DNA from: Caulobacter sp. X
GTDB taxonomy: Bacteria > Pseudomonadota > Alphaproteobacteria > Caulobacterales > Caulobacteraceae
Direction: 5' to 3'
Length of the DNA: 64,000 nucleotides
Assembly (NCBI RefSeq): GCF_002742635.1
Contig: NZ_PEGF01000002.1
Coordinates: forward strand, 1,364,001-1,428,000
Part shown: one piece after another, positions 46,640-55,273 of the stretch
Position numbering within the stretch: the stretch's first letter is position 1
Layout: each line of letters opens with the position of its first letter
Program-made: the position numbers and the translations under genes
The notes under the pieces: generated by a model
Database searches by the model: none
Told to the model about the DNA's origin: nothing
The model's input: only the letters and a program-made list of their open reading frames with translations

Positions 46640-47200
46640 ATGCGTCCCGTCCGTTCCCTATGGCTCGCCGGCCCCCAGGTCTGGCTCCCCGATTCCGAAG
46701 CCCAAGCCGCCCGCGAGCGGGCGATGTGCCTGGACGCCGGCTTCGAACCCTTGGTCCCCGCCGTCATGCCGCCTGGCGAGGGCGGCGACGAGCTGGCGGC
46801 GAGGCAGTTCTACGCCGCCCGCATGGCGCAATTGCGCCAGGCCGACGCCGCCATCGTCAACCTGACCCCGTTCCGAGGCCCCTCGGCCGACACGGCGGCC
46901 GTGTTCGAGGCCGGCGTGCTGGCGGGCCTGGGCCGGCCGATCTTCGCCTATCTGAACGTCGCCAGCGAGATCGAGGCCGAGTACGTCGCCCGCGTCGACC
47001 AGATGCTGGGCGCCACGCTCGACGAGAACCGCGTCTGGCGCGACGCCGACGACTGCCAGGTCGAAGACCACGGCCTGCCCGAGACCGTCATGCTGTGGGG
47101 CGAGGCGCGGCGGCTGTTCGTGATCGTCACCCACGACCCGCTGCGGGATCTGACGGGGCTGGAGCTGTGTTTGGAGGCGCTGGGGCTCTACGCGGAGTAG
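46640..47200 (+). CDS. Nucleoside 2-deoxyribosyltransferase-family protein
   Basis: A 186-residue protein with the NDT fold. Recognisable motifs are Leu-Ala-Gly-Pro near the N-terminus (nucleotide loop), Asp-Ala-Ala-Ile-Val-Asn-Leu-Thr-Pro-Phe-Arg-Gly-Pro-Ser-Ala-Asp near residue 70 and Val-Phe-Glu-Ala-Gly (catalytic Glu) near residue 92. It may exchange bases on deoxynucleosides or hydrolyse nucleotides, in salvage. The start could also be GTG 46613. A short stem (GGACCTT/AAGGTCC, 47211-47227) follows the stop. Confidence 0.85.
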   Translation: MRPVRSLWLAGPQVWLPDSEAQAARERAMCLDAGFEPLVPAVMPPGEGGDELAARQFYAARMAQLRQADAAIVNLTPFRGPSADTAAVFEAGVLAGLGRPIFAYLNVASEIEAEYVARVDQMLGATLDENRVWRDADDCQVEDHGLPETVMLWGEARRLFVIVTHDPLRDLTGLELCLEALGLYAE

Positions 47201-47252
47201 GGGGAAGCGGACCTTCGGAAGGTCCGGAATGGGTGGCGAGCGGACGCGCTTC

Positions 47253-47378
47253 AAATCCTCCCCCTGTGGGGGAGGTGGTCGCGTCAGCGACCGGAGGGGG
47301 GCGTGGAGCTGAGATTCGGCTGCGCTCCCCTCTCCGTCGTCCCTTCGGGCCGACACCTCTCCCACAGGGTGAGGATTT
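47253..47378. repeat. Palindromic intergenic repeat, copy 5
   Basis: Outer arms AAATCCTCCCCC and a diverged GTGAGGATTT, inner blocks GGGGGAGGTGGTCGCGTCAGCGACCGGAGGGGG and CTCCGTCGTCCCTTCGGGCCGACACCTC (in part). The same family as the copies near 21.0, 24.9, 26.6 and 31.8 kb. Confidence 0.8.
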
Positions 47379-47421
47379 GTCCGCAAAGGGCCGCAAGCCG
47401 ACCTCCCGAGGTCGGTGCGAA

Positions 47422-47562
47422 CCTTACATCTCTTGGAGGCCGCAGCGTGCAGGGCTGACCGGGTTGGTCAAGGACGGCTTCGCCGCCGCGGCGCGGCCGC
47501 CCGGAGGGCGGTCCTTGAGCAACCCGGACAGCCCTGCGATCGTCTCGCCGTGAGATGTAAGG
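47422..47562. repeat. Long structured palindrome (141 bp), possible small mobile element or ncRNA
   Basis: Outer arms CCTTACATCTC/GAGATGTAAGG (11 bp, perfect) enclose asymmetric 18- and 19-base segments, then 25-bp arms (47451-47475 and 47511-47535) that pair with only two mismatches, around a 35-base GC-rich apical segment. No protein gene is convincing here. Either strand could fold. Confidence 0.6.
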
Positions 47563-47611
47563 ATGGCTCCCGTCGCTGGGGACGGGGCTCTGACTAGCGG
47601 GGGCAGGCGCG

Positions 47612-47637
47612 AAAATCCCTCTCTCCATGAGAGAGGG
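47612..47637 (-). terminator. Hairpin CCCTCTCTC-ATG-GAGAGAGGG, minus orientation
   Basis: A perfect 9-bp stem followed on the minus strand by ATTTTC. It is about 550 bp downstream of the methyltransferase stop at 48184, so it would end either a long 3' untranslated region or an unrecognised RNA. Confidence 0.5.
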
Positions 47638-48183
47638 TATTCGCGGCGCCGAACGCTCGTAGTTGGCGAGATCGCAGCCAATGAAATCAATCGCTTGTCG
47701 ATTTTAGACGCCGCTGCGTCATCCGCGTAAAAACCGCCTCCATACTGATCTCACCCGATAGCGCGGAAGGGACGTCCGGCCGGCGATCGTGACGGCTGTT
47801 GGGGGTGGTCGAGCGGGAAGCGCTCGCCGGTCTTTCTTCGGGAAGGCGTCTTCGCGACGGATCCAGGTGCAGGTTCCCTGAAACATCGGGACGAAGCTCT
47901 GGCGGCGAAGACTTCGGCGGCGCGACAGGTTCGGGCTGAAATCGCCCGGGCGTTCCGGGACCGGGGTTCGTCGCCCCGGCCCGCCCGTCGGGGGCCGACT
48001 GTCGGGAGCGGGTTAAAACCCCGCGCCCCGCTGGCTCACCGGATAACGGCTACGCGGAGCGTCTGGCTTCGTCGAAACGGTACACACACTTCCAACCTCC
48101 GGGCGTCGCCCGGACGCTCCGCAGTCCCTTCCATCCCTTCAGCGGCCAGCCGCGTGAGGCGGCGAAGCCGTGCGCGGGCGCGC
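47638..48183. other. Gene-poor stretch, contents not identified
   Basis: About 545 bp without a supported gene. A minus-strand frame is open from about 48,057 to 47,696 with plausible amino-acid composition, but it has no start codon until its last 25 codons. GCGGG-GTTTTAA-CCCGC forms a hairpin near 48,010. Possibly holds an untranslated RNA or a decayed gene. Confidence 0.4.
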
Positions 48184-48912
48184 TCACCACCCCAGCGCCG
48201 CCTCGCCCCGCAGGATCGCCTCGGCCTGCGCTGTGTGCTTGCCGCCGTCGCGGTCGTGCAGCACCAGGGGCGGCAGCAAGACGAGCGGGGCCTTGCCGGT
48301 CTTGATCGCGCGGACGAGCACTCGCTTGGCCGGGGCGTCGGCGAAGGGGGCGATCGGGCGGATGCGGAACGAGCCGGCCTTGGGCGCCAGTTGCGCCAGG
48401 ATGTCGGCCAGGCGGTCGGCGCGGTGGATGATCGTGATCGTCCCGCCCTCGCGCACGGCCTTCAGGCAGAAGGTCGTCCAGGCCTTTAAGCCGCCGTCGG
48501 CCATCCACGCGCCGCTCTTGGCGGGGTGGGGGGCGCGCAGGGTCGCGGCGTCATCGAAGAACGGCGGATTGGTCATCACCGCGTCGAAGACCGGCAGGCC
48601 CAGGGCCCGGAAGCCCGAATCGACATCGCCCGTCTGGATGGCGACTCGCGCCGACAGCCCGTTGAGGTTGGCGTTCTCCACGGCCAGGGCGGCGTGGGCC
48701 GGGTCGCGCTCGACGCCCTGGAACAGGACCTCCGGCCGGCGAGTCGCCGCGGCCAGCAAGGCGCCGCCGACGCCGCAGCCAGGCTCCAGCACGCGCTGGC
48801 CGGGCAGGGCGTCGCAAGCGGCCGCCAGCAGGGCCGCGTCCATGCCGGCCCTGTAGCCGTCGGCCTTCTGGCGCAGCCGCACGCGGCCCCCCAGAACCCG
48901 ATCCTCCGTCAC
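48184..48912 (-). CDS. TrmN6-like tRNA/rRNA adenine-N6 methyltransferase
   Basis: About 242 residues from GTG 48912 (or TTG 48927). A class I methyltransferase with Val-Leu-Glu-Pro-Gly-Cys-Gly-Val-Gly-Gly (SAM loop) near residue 43 and Asn-Pro-Pro-Phe-Phe (the catalytic Asn-Pro-Pro-Tyr/Phe motif of adenine N6-methyltransferases) near residue 115. The layout matches the tRNA1(Val) A37 methyltransferase family. Homology starts at about residue 8, excluding a far upstream start that would overlap the divergent prenyl synthase gene. Exact substrate inferred only from family. Confidence 0.85.
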   Translation of the reverse strand: MTEDRVLGGRVRLRQKADGYRAGMDAALLAAACDALPGQRVLEPGCGVGGALLAAATRRPEVLFQGVERDPAHAALAVENANLNGLSARVAIQTGDVDSGFRALGLPVFDAVMTNPPFFDDAATLRAPHPAKSGAWMADGGLKAWTTFCLKAVREGGTITIIHRADRLADILAQLAPKAGSFRIRPIAPFADAPAKRVLVRAIKTGKAPLVLLPPLVLHDRDGGKHTAQAEAILRGEAALGW

Positions 48913-49036
48913 CTGTCGATCGTCCAATGCTTTTGGGGCCTTGTGCTCGCCTTGACCCTGACCTATCCCGCCACCATTGTCCCTCGCAACGGTAGATCCC
49001 TCCGGATAGCGAAGAGGGGGACGCCGCAAGGAGATC

Positions 49037-50053
49037 ATGGTTTTGGACGCAGCCGCAGCGACCCTCCCCCGGACGTCGGGCTCGGTGGATCGTCTCGTGC
49101 GCCTCGCCGAGACCGACATGGCCGGCGTCAACCGCCTGATCACCGAGCGCATGCAGAGCGACGTGCCGATCATCCCGGCTCTGGCCGAGCACCTGATCGC
49201 CGCCGGCGGCAAGCGCCTGCGCCCGCTGCTGACCGTCGCCGCCGCGCGCCTGGCGGGCTCGGACAACGACCACTGCCTGAAGCTGGCCGCGGCCGTCGAG
49301 TTCATCCACACCGCCACCCTGCTGCACGACGACGTCGTCGATGGCAGCGCCCTGCGTCGCGGCAAGGTCGCCGCGCACTTGATTTGGGGCGGGGCGCAGA
49401 GCGTGCTGGTCGGCGACTTCCTCTTCGCCCGCGCCTTCGAGCTGATGGTCGAGACCAACTCGATGAAGGCGCTGGAGATCCTGGCCCGCGCCAGCCGCGT
49501 CATCGCCGAGGGCGAGGTCATGCAGCTGATGCGCAGCCACGACCTGAACCTGTCGCAGGCGCTGTATCTCGAGATCATCCAGGCCAAGACCGCCGAGCTG
49601 TTCGCCGCGGCTTCGGAGGCCGGCGCGGTGTCGGCCGGGGTCGACGCGGCCAGGACCGACGCGCTGAAGGCCTACGGCCTGAACCTGGGCCTGGCGTTCC
49701 AGCTGGTCGACGACGCCCTCGACTACGGCGGCGCGACCGAGACGCTGGGCAAGAACGCCGGCGACGACTTCCGCGAAGGCAAGGCGACCCTGCCGCTGCT
49801 GCTGGCCATCGCCCGCTCGGGGCCGCGCGAGGCCGAGTTCTGGGAGCGGGCCGTCGGCCGTCGCGAGCAGACCGAGGCCGACTTCCGCCGGGCCCGCGAG
49901 CTGATCATCGGCACCGGCGCGCTGGACGCGACCCTGGACCTGGCGACCGAGTACGCCGACAAGGCCAAGGCGGCGCTGGCGATCTTCCCGGCCAATGACT
50001 GGCGCGAGTCCCTGGAAAGCCTGGCCGACTTCGCGGTCAGCCGGACGGCCTAG
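49037..50053 (+). CDS. Polyprenyl diphosphate synthase (octaprenyl-type)
   Basis: A 338-residue trans-prenyltransferase. The first Asp-rich motif is Leu-Leu-His-Asp-Asp-Val-Val-Asp near residue 95 and the second Gln-Leu-Val-Asp-Asp-Ala-Leu-Asp near residue 224; Gly-Gly-Lys-Arg-Leu-Arg-Pro, which binds IPP, is near residue 57. It extends farnesyl diphosphate with IPP units to make the side chain of ubiquinone. Chain length (likely C40-C50) cannot be read reliably. It is divergent from the methyltransferase gene, which shares a 124-bp promoter region. Confidence 0.93.
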   Translation: MVLDAAAATLPRTSGSVDRLVRLAETDMAGVNRLITERMQSDVPIIPALAEHLIAAGGKRLRPLLTVAAARLAGSDNDHCLKLAAAVEFIHTATLLHDDVVDGSALRRGKVAAHLIWGGAQSVLVGDFLFARAFELMVETNSMKALEILARASRVIAEGEVMQLMRSHDLNLSQALYLEIIQAKTAELFAAASEAGAVSAGVDAARTDALKAYGLNLGLAFQLVDDALDYGGATETLGKNAGDDFREGKATLPLLLAIARSGPREAEFWERAVGRREQTEADFRRARELIIGTGALDATLDLATEYADKAKAALAIFPANDWRESLESLADFAVSRTA

Positions 50054-50168
50054 ACCCTCGGACCGCGCGGTGAATTCGGCGTAATCCGGCCCGGGCGATC
50101 TTCACAGGCGCGCGGAACAGGGCCACCTAAGCGGTCTGGGGCCGGCTTGGCCTGACGGGGACGCGAAC

Positions 50169-50567
50169 TTGATCCGCTTTATTCTGAACGTTCTCTGGTT
50201 CTTTTTCGGCGGCTTCGTCATGGGCCTGGGCTGGCTGCTCGCCGGCCTAATCCTGGCCATCACCATCGTGGGCCTGCCCTATGCGGCCGCCGCCTGGCGG
50301 ATCGCCGGTTTCGCCTTCTGGCCGTTCGGCAAGGAGATCGTCAGCCGCGAGATCCTGACCGGCCGCCAGGACCTGGGCACCGGGCCTCTGGGCTGCGGCC
50401 TGAACGTGATCTGGTTCGTGCTGGCCGGCTGGTGGCTGGCCCTGGGCCACGTCGCGGTCGCGGTCGTCGAAGGGATCACCATCATCGGCATCCCGTTCGC
50501 CATCAAGGACCTGCAGTTCGCCCGCATCGCCCTGGCGCCCGTCGGCCTCGAGGTCGTCCGGCGCTAG
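50169..50567 (+). CDS. YccF domain inner-membrane protein
   Basis: A 132-residue membrane protein with two YccF repeats (about residues 3-52 and 74-124), each with a long hydrophobic helix and the Ile-Val-Gly-Leu-Pro / Ile-Ile-Gly-Ile-Pro-Phe motif. Function unknown, often near transport or stress genes. The start is TTG 50169, placed by homology at the extreme N-terminus; no strong Shine-Dalgarno is seen. Confidence 0.88.
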   Translation: MIRFILNVLWFFFGGFVMGLGWLLAGLILAITIVGLPYAAAAWRIAGFAFWPFGKEIVSREILTGRQDLGTGPLGCGLNVIWFVLAGWWLALGHVAVAVVEGITIIGIPFAIKDLQFARIALAPVGLEVVRR

Positions 50568-50571
50568 GCGC

Positions 50572-50602
50572 AAAAGAAAAGGGGCCGCCTCTCGGCGACC
50601 CC
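50572..50602 (-). terminator. Rho-independent terminator after fumC
   Basis: On the minus strand GGGGTCGCC-GAGA-GGCGGCCCC is followed by TTTTCTTTT, 25 bp past the fumC stop. It lies between convergent genes and could also serve yccF. Confidence 0.88.
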
Positions 50603-50627
50603 TTCGATCGTTTCGGTAGCTTGCGCC

Positions 50628-52019
50628 TCAGCCCGGCGAGACCATCTTTTCCGGACGGACGTACTGGTCGAACTCCTCGTTCGTCAGATAGCCGCCGCCG
50701 ACGGCCTCCTCGCGCAGGGTCGTGCCGTTCTTGTGCGCGGTCTTGGCGATCTTGGCGCAAATGTCATAGCCCAGGCGGCCGTTCAGGGCCGTGACCAGCA
50801 TCAGCGAGTTCTCGACGCCCTTCTTGATGTTGTCGATGCGCGGCTCGATGCCGACCACGCAGTTGTCGGTGAAGCTGATCGCCGCGTCGGCCAGCAGGCG
50901 GACCGATTGCAGGAAGTTATAGGCCATCACCGGGTTGAAGACGTTCAGCTCGAAGTGGCCTTGGCTGCCGGCGAAGGTCAGGGCGGCGTGGTTGCCGAAC
51001 ACCTGGACGCAGACTTGGGTGAGCGCTTCGCACTGGGTCGGGTTGACCTTGCCTGGCATGATCGACGAGCCGGGCTCGTTCTCCGGCAGCGACAGCTCGC
51101 CAAGGCCGGCGCGCGGGCCCGAACCCAGGAAGCGGATGTCGTTGGCGATCTTGAACAGGCTGGCGGCGACCGTGTTGATCGCGCCGTGGCTGAACACCAT
51201 GGCGTCGTGGGCGGCCAGGGCCTCGAACTTGTTCGGGGCCGTCGTGAAGGGCAGGCCGGTGATCGCGGCGATGGCCTCGGCCACGCCCTCGGCGAAGCCG
51301 ATCGGCGCGTTCAAGCCGGTGCCGACGGCGGTGCCGCCCTGGGCCAGCTGCATAAGCTTGGGCAGGGTCTGCTCGATGCGCTCGATGCCGTTTTCGACCT
51401 GCTGGGCGTAGCCGCCGAATTCCTGGCCCAGCGTCAGCGGGGTGGCGTCCTGCGTATGGGTGCGGCCGATCTTGATGATGTCCGCCCAGGCGTCCGACTT
51501 GGCCTTCAACGCCGTGTGCAGGTGCTTCAGGGCCGGCAGCAGGTCGCGAACGATCTGTTCCGCGCAAGCCACGTGCATGGCCGTCGGATAGGTATCGTTC
51601 GACGACTGGCTCATATTGACGTGGTCATTCGGGTGGACGGGCTTCTTGCTGCCCATCTCGCCGCCCAGGATCTCGATGGCGCGGTTCGAGATCACCTCGT
51701 TGGCGTTCATGTTCGACTGGGTGCCCGAGCCGGTCTGCCAGACGACCAACGGGAAGTGGTCGTTCAGCTTGCCGTCGATCACTTCGTTGGCGGCCTGGAT
51801 GATGGCCTCGGCCAGCTTCGGATCCAGCTTGCCGAGCTTGGTGTTGGTCTCGGCGGCGGCGCGCTTGACGATGCCCAGGGCCCGCACGACGGGGAGGGGT
51901 TGCTTCTCCCAGCCGATCTTGAAGTTGCCGAGGCTACGCTGGGCTTGCGCGCCCCAGTAGCGGTCGGCGGCGACTTCGATGGGGCCGAAGGTGTCGGTCT
52001 CGGTGCGCGTAGCGGTCAT
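50628..52019 (-). CDS. fumC: Class II fumarate hydratase FumC
   Basis: A 463-residue fumarase, the normal class II length. The signature [11 protein letters not shown] lies near residue 320, the substrate-site Thr-His-Thr-Gln-Asp-Ala near 188, and Ser-Gly-Thr-Gln-Ser-Asn-Met-Asn near 100. It interconverts fumarate and malate in the citric acid cycle and needs no iron-sulfur cluster. It is divergent from the DUF1697 gene. The first Met agrees with the family N-terminus. Confidence 0.97.
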   Translation of the reverse strand: MTATRTETDTFGPIEVAADRYWGAQAQRSLGNFKIGWEKQPLPVVRALGIVKRAAAETNTKLGKLDPKLAEAIIQAANEVIDGKLNDHFPLVVWQTGSGTQSNMNANEVISNRAIEILGGEMGSKKPVHPNDHVNMSQSSNDTYPTAMHVACAEQIVRDLLPALKHLHTALKAKSDAWADIIKIGRTHTQDATPLTLGQEFGGYAQQVENGIERIEQTLPKLMQLAQGGTAVGTGLNAPIGFAEGVAEAIAAITGLPFTTAPNKFEALAAHDAMVFSHGAINTVAASLFKIANDIRFLGSGPRAGLGELSLPENEPGSSIMPGKVNPTQCEALTQVCVQVFGNHAALTFAGSQGHFELNVFNPVMAYNFLQSVRLLADAAISFTDNCVVGIEPRIDNIKKGVENSLMLVTALNGRLGYDICAKIAKTAHKNGTTLREEAVGGGYLTNEEFDQYVRPEKMVSPG

Positions 52020-52104
52020 GCGGCGATCTCCGGAAAAACGGTCGTGCGCGGTCTAGACCTTGAGCGCCGGGAGGGCAATGTTCGCCCACGCGAAGGAGAC
52101 CCGC

Positions 52105-52644
52105 ATGAGCCCTTATGTGGCGCTGCCCCGCTCGATCAACACCGGCAAGCGCAAGGTGCTGAAGGACGACCTGCTCGGGATCGCGCGGGATACGGGCTTC
52201 AAGGACGCCAGGACCTACCTCGCCAGCGGCAATCTCGTTCTATGGGGCGACCACGAAGGCGGCGTGGCGCTGGAGAGGGCGCTGGAAGACGCCTTGGAGG
52301 CGCGGATGGGGCTGCGGACCGACTTCATGGTGCGCTCGCCCGCGCAGATCCGGGCGATCATCGACGGCAATCCGTTCAAGGCCGAGGCGGCCGACCACCC
52401 CAGCCACGTGATCGTCAACTTCCTGAAGACGCCGCTGCCGGCGCAGGACGAGGCGATCCTGCGCGCGGCGATCACCGGGCCGGAACGCTTTGTGGTCGGC
52501 GCCTGCGAGCTCTATCTCGACTTTCCGATCAGCATGGCCGACTCGGTGTTGGATCGGGACTGGAAGAAGACCAAGCGTTCGCCCGTCGGGACCACGCGCA
52601 ACTGGAACACGGTGATGGCCTTGGCCGGGATGATGGACGCGTGA
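52105..52644 (+). CDS. DUF1697 family protein
   Basis: A 179-residue cytoplasmic alpha/beta protein of DUF1697, recognised by the N-terminal Tyr-Val-Ala-Leu-Pro-Arg-Ser-Ile-Asn segment and Ala-Arg-Thr-Tyr-Leu-Ala-Ser-Gly-Asn-Leu-Val-Leu near residue 38. Function unknown. GAAGGAG is seven bases before the ATG at 52105. The stop overlaps the RusA-like gene start by four bases (GTGA). Confidence 0.9.
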   Translation: MSPYVALPRSINTGKRKVLKDDLLGIARDTGFKDARTYLASGNLVLWGDHEGGVALERALEDALEARMGLRTDFMVRSPAQIRAIIDGNPFKAEAADHPSHVIVNFLKTPLPAQDEAILRAAITGPERFVVGACELYLDFPISMADSVLDRDWKKTKRSPVGTTRNWNTVMALAGMMDA

Positions 52645-53042
52645 GTCAGGTTCTCGATGGATCGGATTGGACGCATCACGGCAAGGTGCGAGCGCGCGAG
52701 GCCGGCGGGGAGCTGACGCTGGTCGTCGATGGCCTGACGACCCAGGGCAAGTACTACAAGCCGTTGATCTACGAGTTCTTCCGCAAGTCCTGGCGCGGCT
52801 CACGCCCGGCCTGGGGCGAGTTCAGCGTCGAGATCGGCATGGAATATGTCGGCGAGCCGCCGTGGATGGATCTCGACAACCTGGCCAAGGCGCTGCTGGA
52901 CGCGATCAAGGGCTATGCCTTCCACGACGACGCCCAGGTCGCCCGGCTGCTGGTCGAGCGGCGGCCGGGCGATCGCGAGCGCATCGTCATCCAGGTGCGC
53001 AAGCTGAGCACCAACCTGATGCGGCGCACCCTGGAGGACTAA
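52641..53042 (+). CDS. RusA family Holliday-junction resolvase-like protein
   Basis: A 133-residue protein beginning at GTG 52641. The C-terminal half reads Pro-Trp-Met-Asp-Leu-Asp-Asn-Leu-Ala-Lys-Ala-Leu-Leu-Asp-Ala, then Phe-His-Asp-Asp-Ala-Gln-Val, matching the catalytic Asp residues of RusA resolvases (Asp-x-Asp-Asn and Asp-Asp-x-Gln-Val). RusA proteins are common in prophages, but no other phage genes are near; here it is coupled to a DUF1697 gene, so the role may differ. It ends ten bases from the convergent serine hydrolase gene. Confidence 0.82.
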   Translation: MSQVLDGSDWTHHGKVRAREAGGELTLVVDGLTTQGKYYKPLIYEFFRKSWRGSRPAWGEFSVEIGMEYVGEPPWMDLDNLAKALLDAIKGYAFHDDAQVARLLVERRPGDRERIVIQVRKLSTNLMRRTLED

Positions 53043-53052
53043 GAGCCGCGCC

Positions 53053-55197
53053 TCAGCTCCAGGGCAGCAGATAGCCCCACAGACCTAGCAGCACGCTCAG
53101 GAACACGAACAGCAGGGCGGTGAAGGTGAAGGCAACCTTGCGCCCGGCGGTCCAGCTGTCGACCCGGCGGCCGCCGCGCCACACCATCGGCAGGGCTCCG
53201 AGGGTCAGCACCGACATCAGCGCCGCGACCAGGGCGCAGGCCGAGGCGCTGAGCAGCCAGCCGCTGGGCCAGCCGAAGAAGGCCGCCGTCTGGTCCGAAG
53301 AGCGGATCGCGAAGACGCCCATGCACACGGCCGAGATCAGCCACAGCACGGCCTGGGCGGTCTGCATCTGGCTGGCGCGGGCCTGGACCGGCGTCTGGCG
53401 GGCCTCGCGACGGTTGCGGACGATGGTCCCCAGCACGGTCGCCAGGCTGGCGAGTCCGGCCAGGGCGACCGTCGCCAGCAGCAGGCTCGCGGACCGCATG
53501 GGGCCGATCCGCTCATAGGTCGCGAAACCGCGCGCCGCGTAGAAGCGCGACGGACGATCGCCGTTGGCGTCGAACACGATGATCAGCGGGCCGTCCACTG
53601 CCTTGAAGACGCCCGGTCGTCCGGCGGCGTTGAACAGCGCGGCCGAACCGCCTTCGCTGATGGACAGGCGGCCGTCCGCCGTCGCTCGCACCGTGGCCCG
53701 GCCGATGATGCGGTTGATGAAGCCTTCCAGGCCGCCATAGGCGCGGCGGGTCGTCAGGTAGTCGCCTTCATAGAGCTTGGCCTGCTCGTATGTCATAGCG
53801 CTGGCGGGCGGCACGGCGGGCGGCTTGGCGTAGAAGTGCTCGATGATCGTCGCGGGCAGGGTGGCGGGCAGGTTCACGCCGCTGTCGGTGTTGACCGAGA
53901 TGAAGACGCCCAGGCCCAGGTCCGGCGCGATGACCATGTTCGAGTGGAAAAAGAGCGTCGCCCCCGCGTGGCCGAAACCGCGCCGTCCGCCGGGCAGCGG
54001 GATGTCCTGGAAGCCGGCGTTCCACCCGGCCGCTTCCGGGGCGGGGCGATACATCGGCGTGCGGAAGGCCTGGGCGGTCTTGGGCGAGAACACGGTCTTG
54101 CCGTCGATCACGCCGCCGTTCAGCAGCAGGGTCATGTACCTGGCCATGTCGCCGGCGGTGCTTGAGGCCGAACCCGCGGGCGCCACCTGGCCGATGAACT
54201 CACGCGGCTGAACCTTCCAGCCCAGCGACGTCCAGGAGAAGCCATCGGACAGCTCGGCGGCCAGGTCCTCCGACATCGGCGCCGGCAGGTTGTCGCGCCA
54301 CGGCCGCGCCTCGCGGAAGGTCGTATGGCGCATGCCGGTCGGCAGGATGATCTCTTCGCTGATCAACTGCTCGAAGGGCTTGCCGGTGACGTTGGCGACC
54401 GCGGCGCCGGCCAGGGCGACGCCATAGTTCGAATAGCTTGGCAGCAGGCCGGGCTCGCGCACCCGGCGCGGACGTTCCTGGCGCAGATAGTCCGCCAGCG
54501 GGCGGATCCGGTTGGGATCACGCTCGAACAGCTGACCCATCGCGCGGTCCTCGAAGCCTCCCGTATGGGTCATCAGGTCGCGCAAGCGAACCTGAGTCTT
54601 CTTGCCCTGGTCCTTCAGCTGCAGCGGCTCGGGCAGGTAGAGGTTCACCGGACCGTCGAGGCGCATGTGGCCCGACTCGATCTCGTTCATCAGGGCGATC
54701 CAGGTGAACGTCTTCGAGATCGAAGCGATACGGAACAGGGTCTTGTCCGGATCGACGGGGCGGCGCTGGCCCAGATTGGCGAAGCCGTAGCCCTTCTTTA
54801 GGACCACCTGACCATTCTGGACCACCGAGATGGTCACGCCGGCGATGTGGTCGCGGGTCATGGCGCGTTGCACCACGCCGTCGACGAAGGCTTCGAGTTC
54901 CGGGCGGGGCAGCGGGGCGACGCCGACCGCCACCGGCTGGGCGGCGGGTAGGCTCGGCGCCTGGGTGGCCGGAGCAACGGTCGCGGGCTTGGGCGATTCA
55001 GCGGGGCGCTGGGCCGGACGGACGCGACGCGGACGCAGGCTGGAATAGGGGCGGGGGCCCGGCTCGACTGCGGGCGCGTCACTGGCCGGCGGCGGTGTCG
55101 GCGTGGCGTCCTGAGCGCGCGCCTCCGAACCCAGAGCGGACCATAGTGCGATGAAGGCCGCCGCGAGGGCGGCCGCGGGCGAAACGCGCGACGTCAA
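53053..55197 (-). CDS. Class C beta-lactamase-like serine hydrolase with C-terminal membrane segments
   Basis: A 714-residue exported protein. Residues 1-28 are a signal peptide, 30-95 a Pro/Ala-rich linker, and 100-445 a beta-lactamase/EstB-type domain with Ser-Ile-Ser-Lys near residue 160, Tyr-Ser-Asn-Tyr near 262 and His-Ala-Gly near 410. A beta-rich segment (about 470-560) follows, then four or five membrane helices (565-714). Such proteins may act as D-amino-peptidases, esterases or PBP4*-like enzymes on the outer side of the inner membrane. True beta-lactamase activity is unlikely. The start is TTG 55197 with GGGGA nearby; a Met is not available upstream. Confidence 0.88.
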   Translation of the reverse strand: MTSRVSPAAALAAAFIALWSALGSEARAQDATPTPPPASDAPAVEPGPRPYSSLRPRRVRPAQRPAESPKPATVAPATQAPSLPAAQPVAVGVAPLPRPELEAFVDGVVQRAMTRDHIAGVTISVVQNGQVVLKKGYGFANLGQRRPVDPDKTLFRIASISKTFTWIALMNEIESGHMRLDGPVNLYLPEPLQLKDQGKKTQVRLRDLMTHTGGFEDRAMGQLFERDPNRIRPLADYLRQERPRRVREPGLLPSYSNYGVALAGAAVANVTGKPFEQLISEEIILPTGMRHTTFREARPWRDNLPAPMSEDLAAELSDGFSWTSLGWKVQPREFIGQVAPAGSASSTAGDMARYMTLLLNGGVIDGKTVFSPKTAQAFRTPMYRPAPEAAGWNAGFQDIPLPGGRRGFGHAGATLFFHSNMVIAPDLGLGVFISVNTDSGVNLPATLPATIIEHFYAKPPAVPPASAMTYEQAKLYEGDYLTTRRAYGGLEGFINRIIGRATVRATADGRLSISEGGSAALFNAAGRPGVFKAVDGPLIIVFDANGDRPSRFYAARGFATYERIGPMRSASLLLATVALAGLASLATVLGTIVRNRREARQTPVQARASQMQTAQAVLWLISAVCMGVFAIRSSDQTAAFFGWPSGWLLSASACALVAALMSVLTLGALPMVWRGGRRVDSWTAGRKVAFTFTALLFVFLSVLLGLWGYLLPWS

Positions 55198-55273
55198 CGA
55201 TGTCCCCTGGGTGAAGCAGTAACTTCTAGGGTTTGTGTAACCTGCTTGCCGCGCGGGTCAAACCCGATACCGC

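Noticed and set aside
47696..48057. A 120-codon minus-strand gene
   Set aside because: The frame has no ATG, GTG or TTG start until its last 25 codons, and no recognisable domain.
52641..53042. A prophage remnant around the RusA-like gene
   Set aside because: No integrase, capsid, terminase or lysis genes or altered composition were found on either side.
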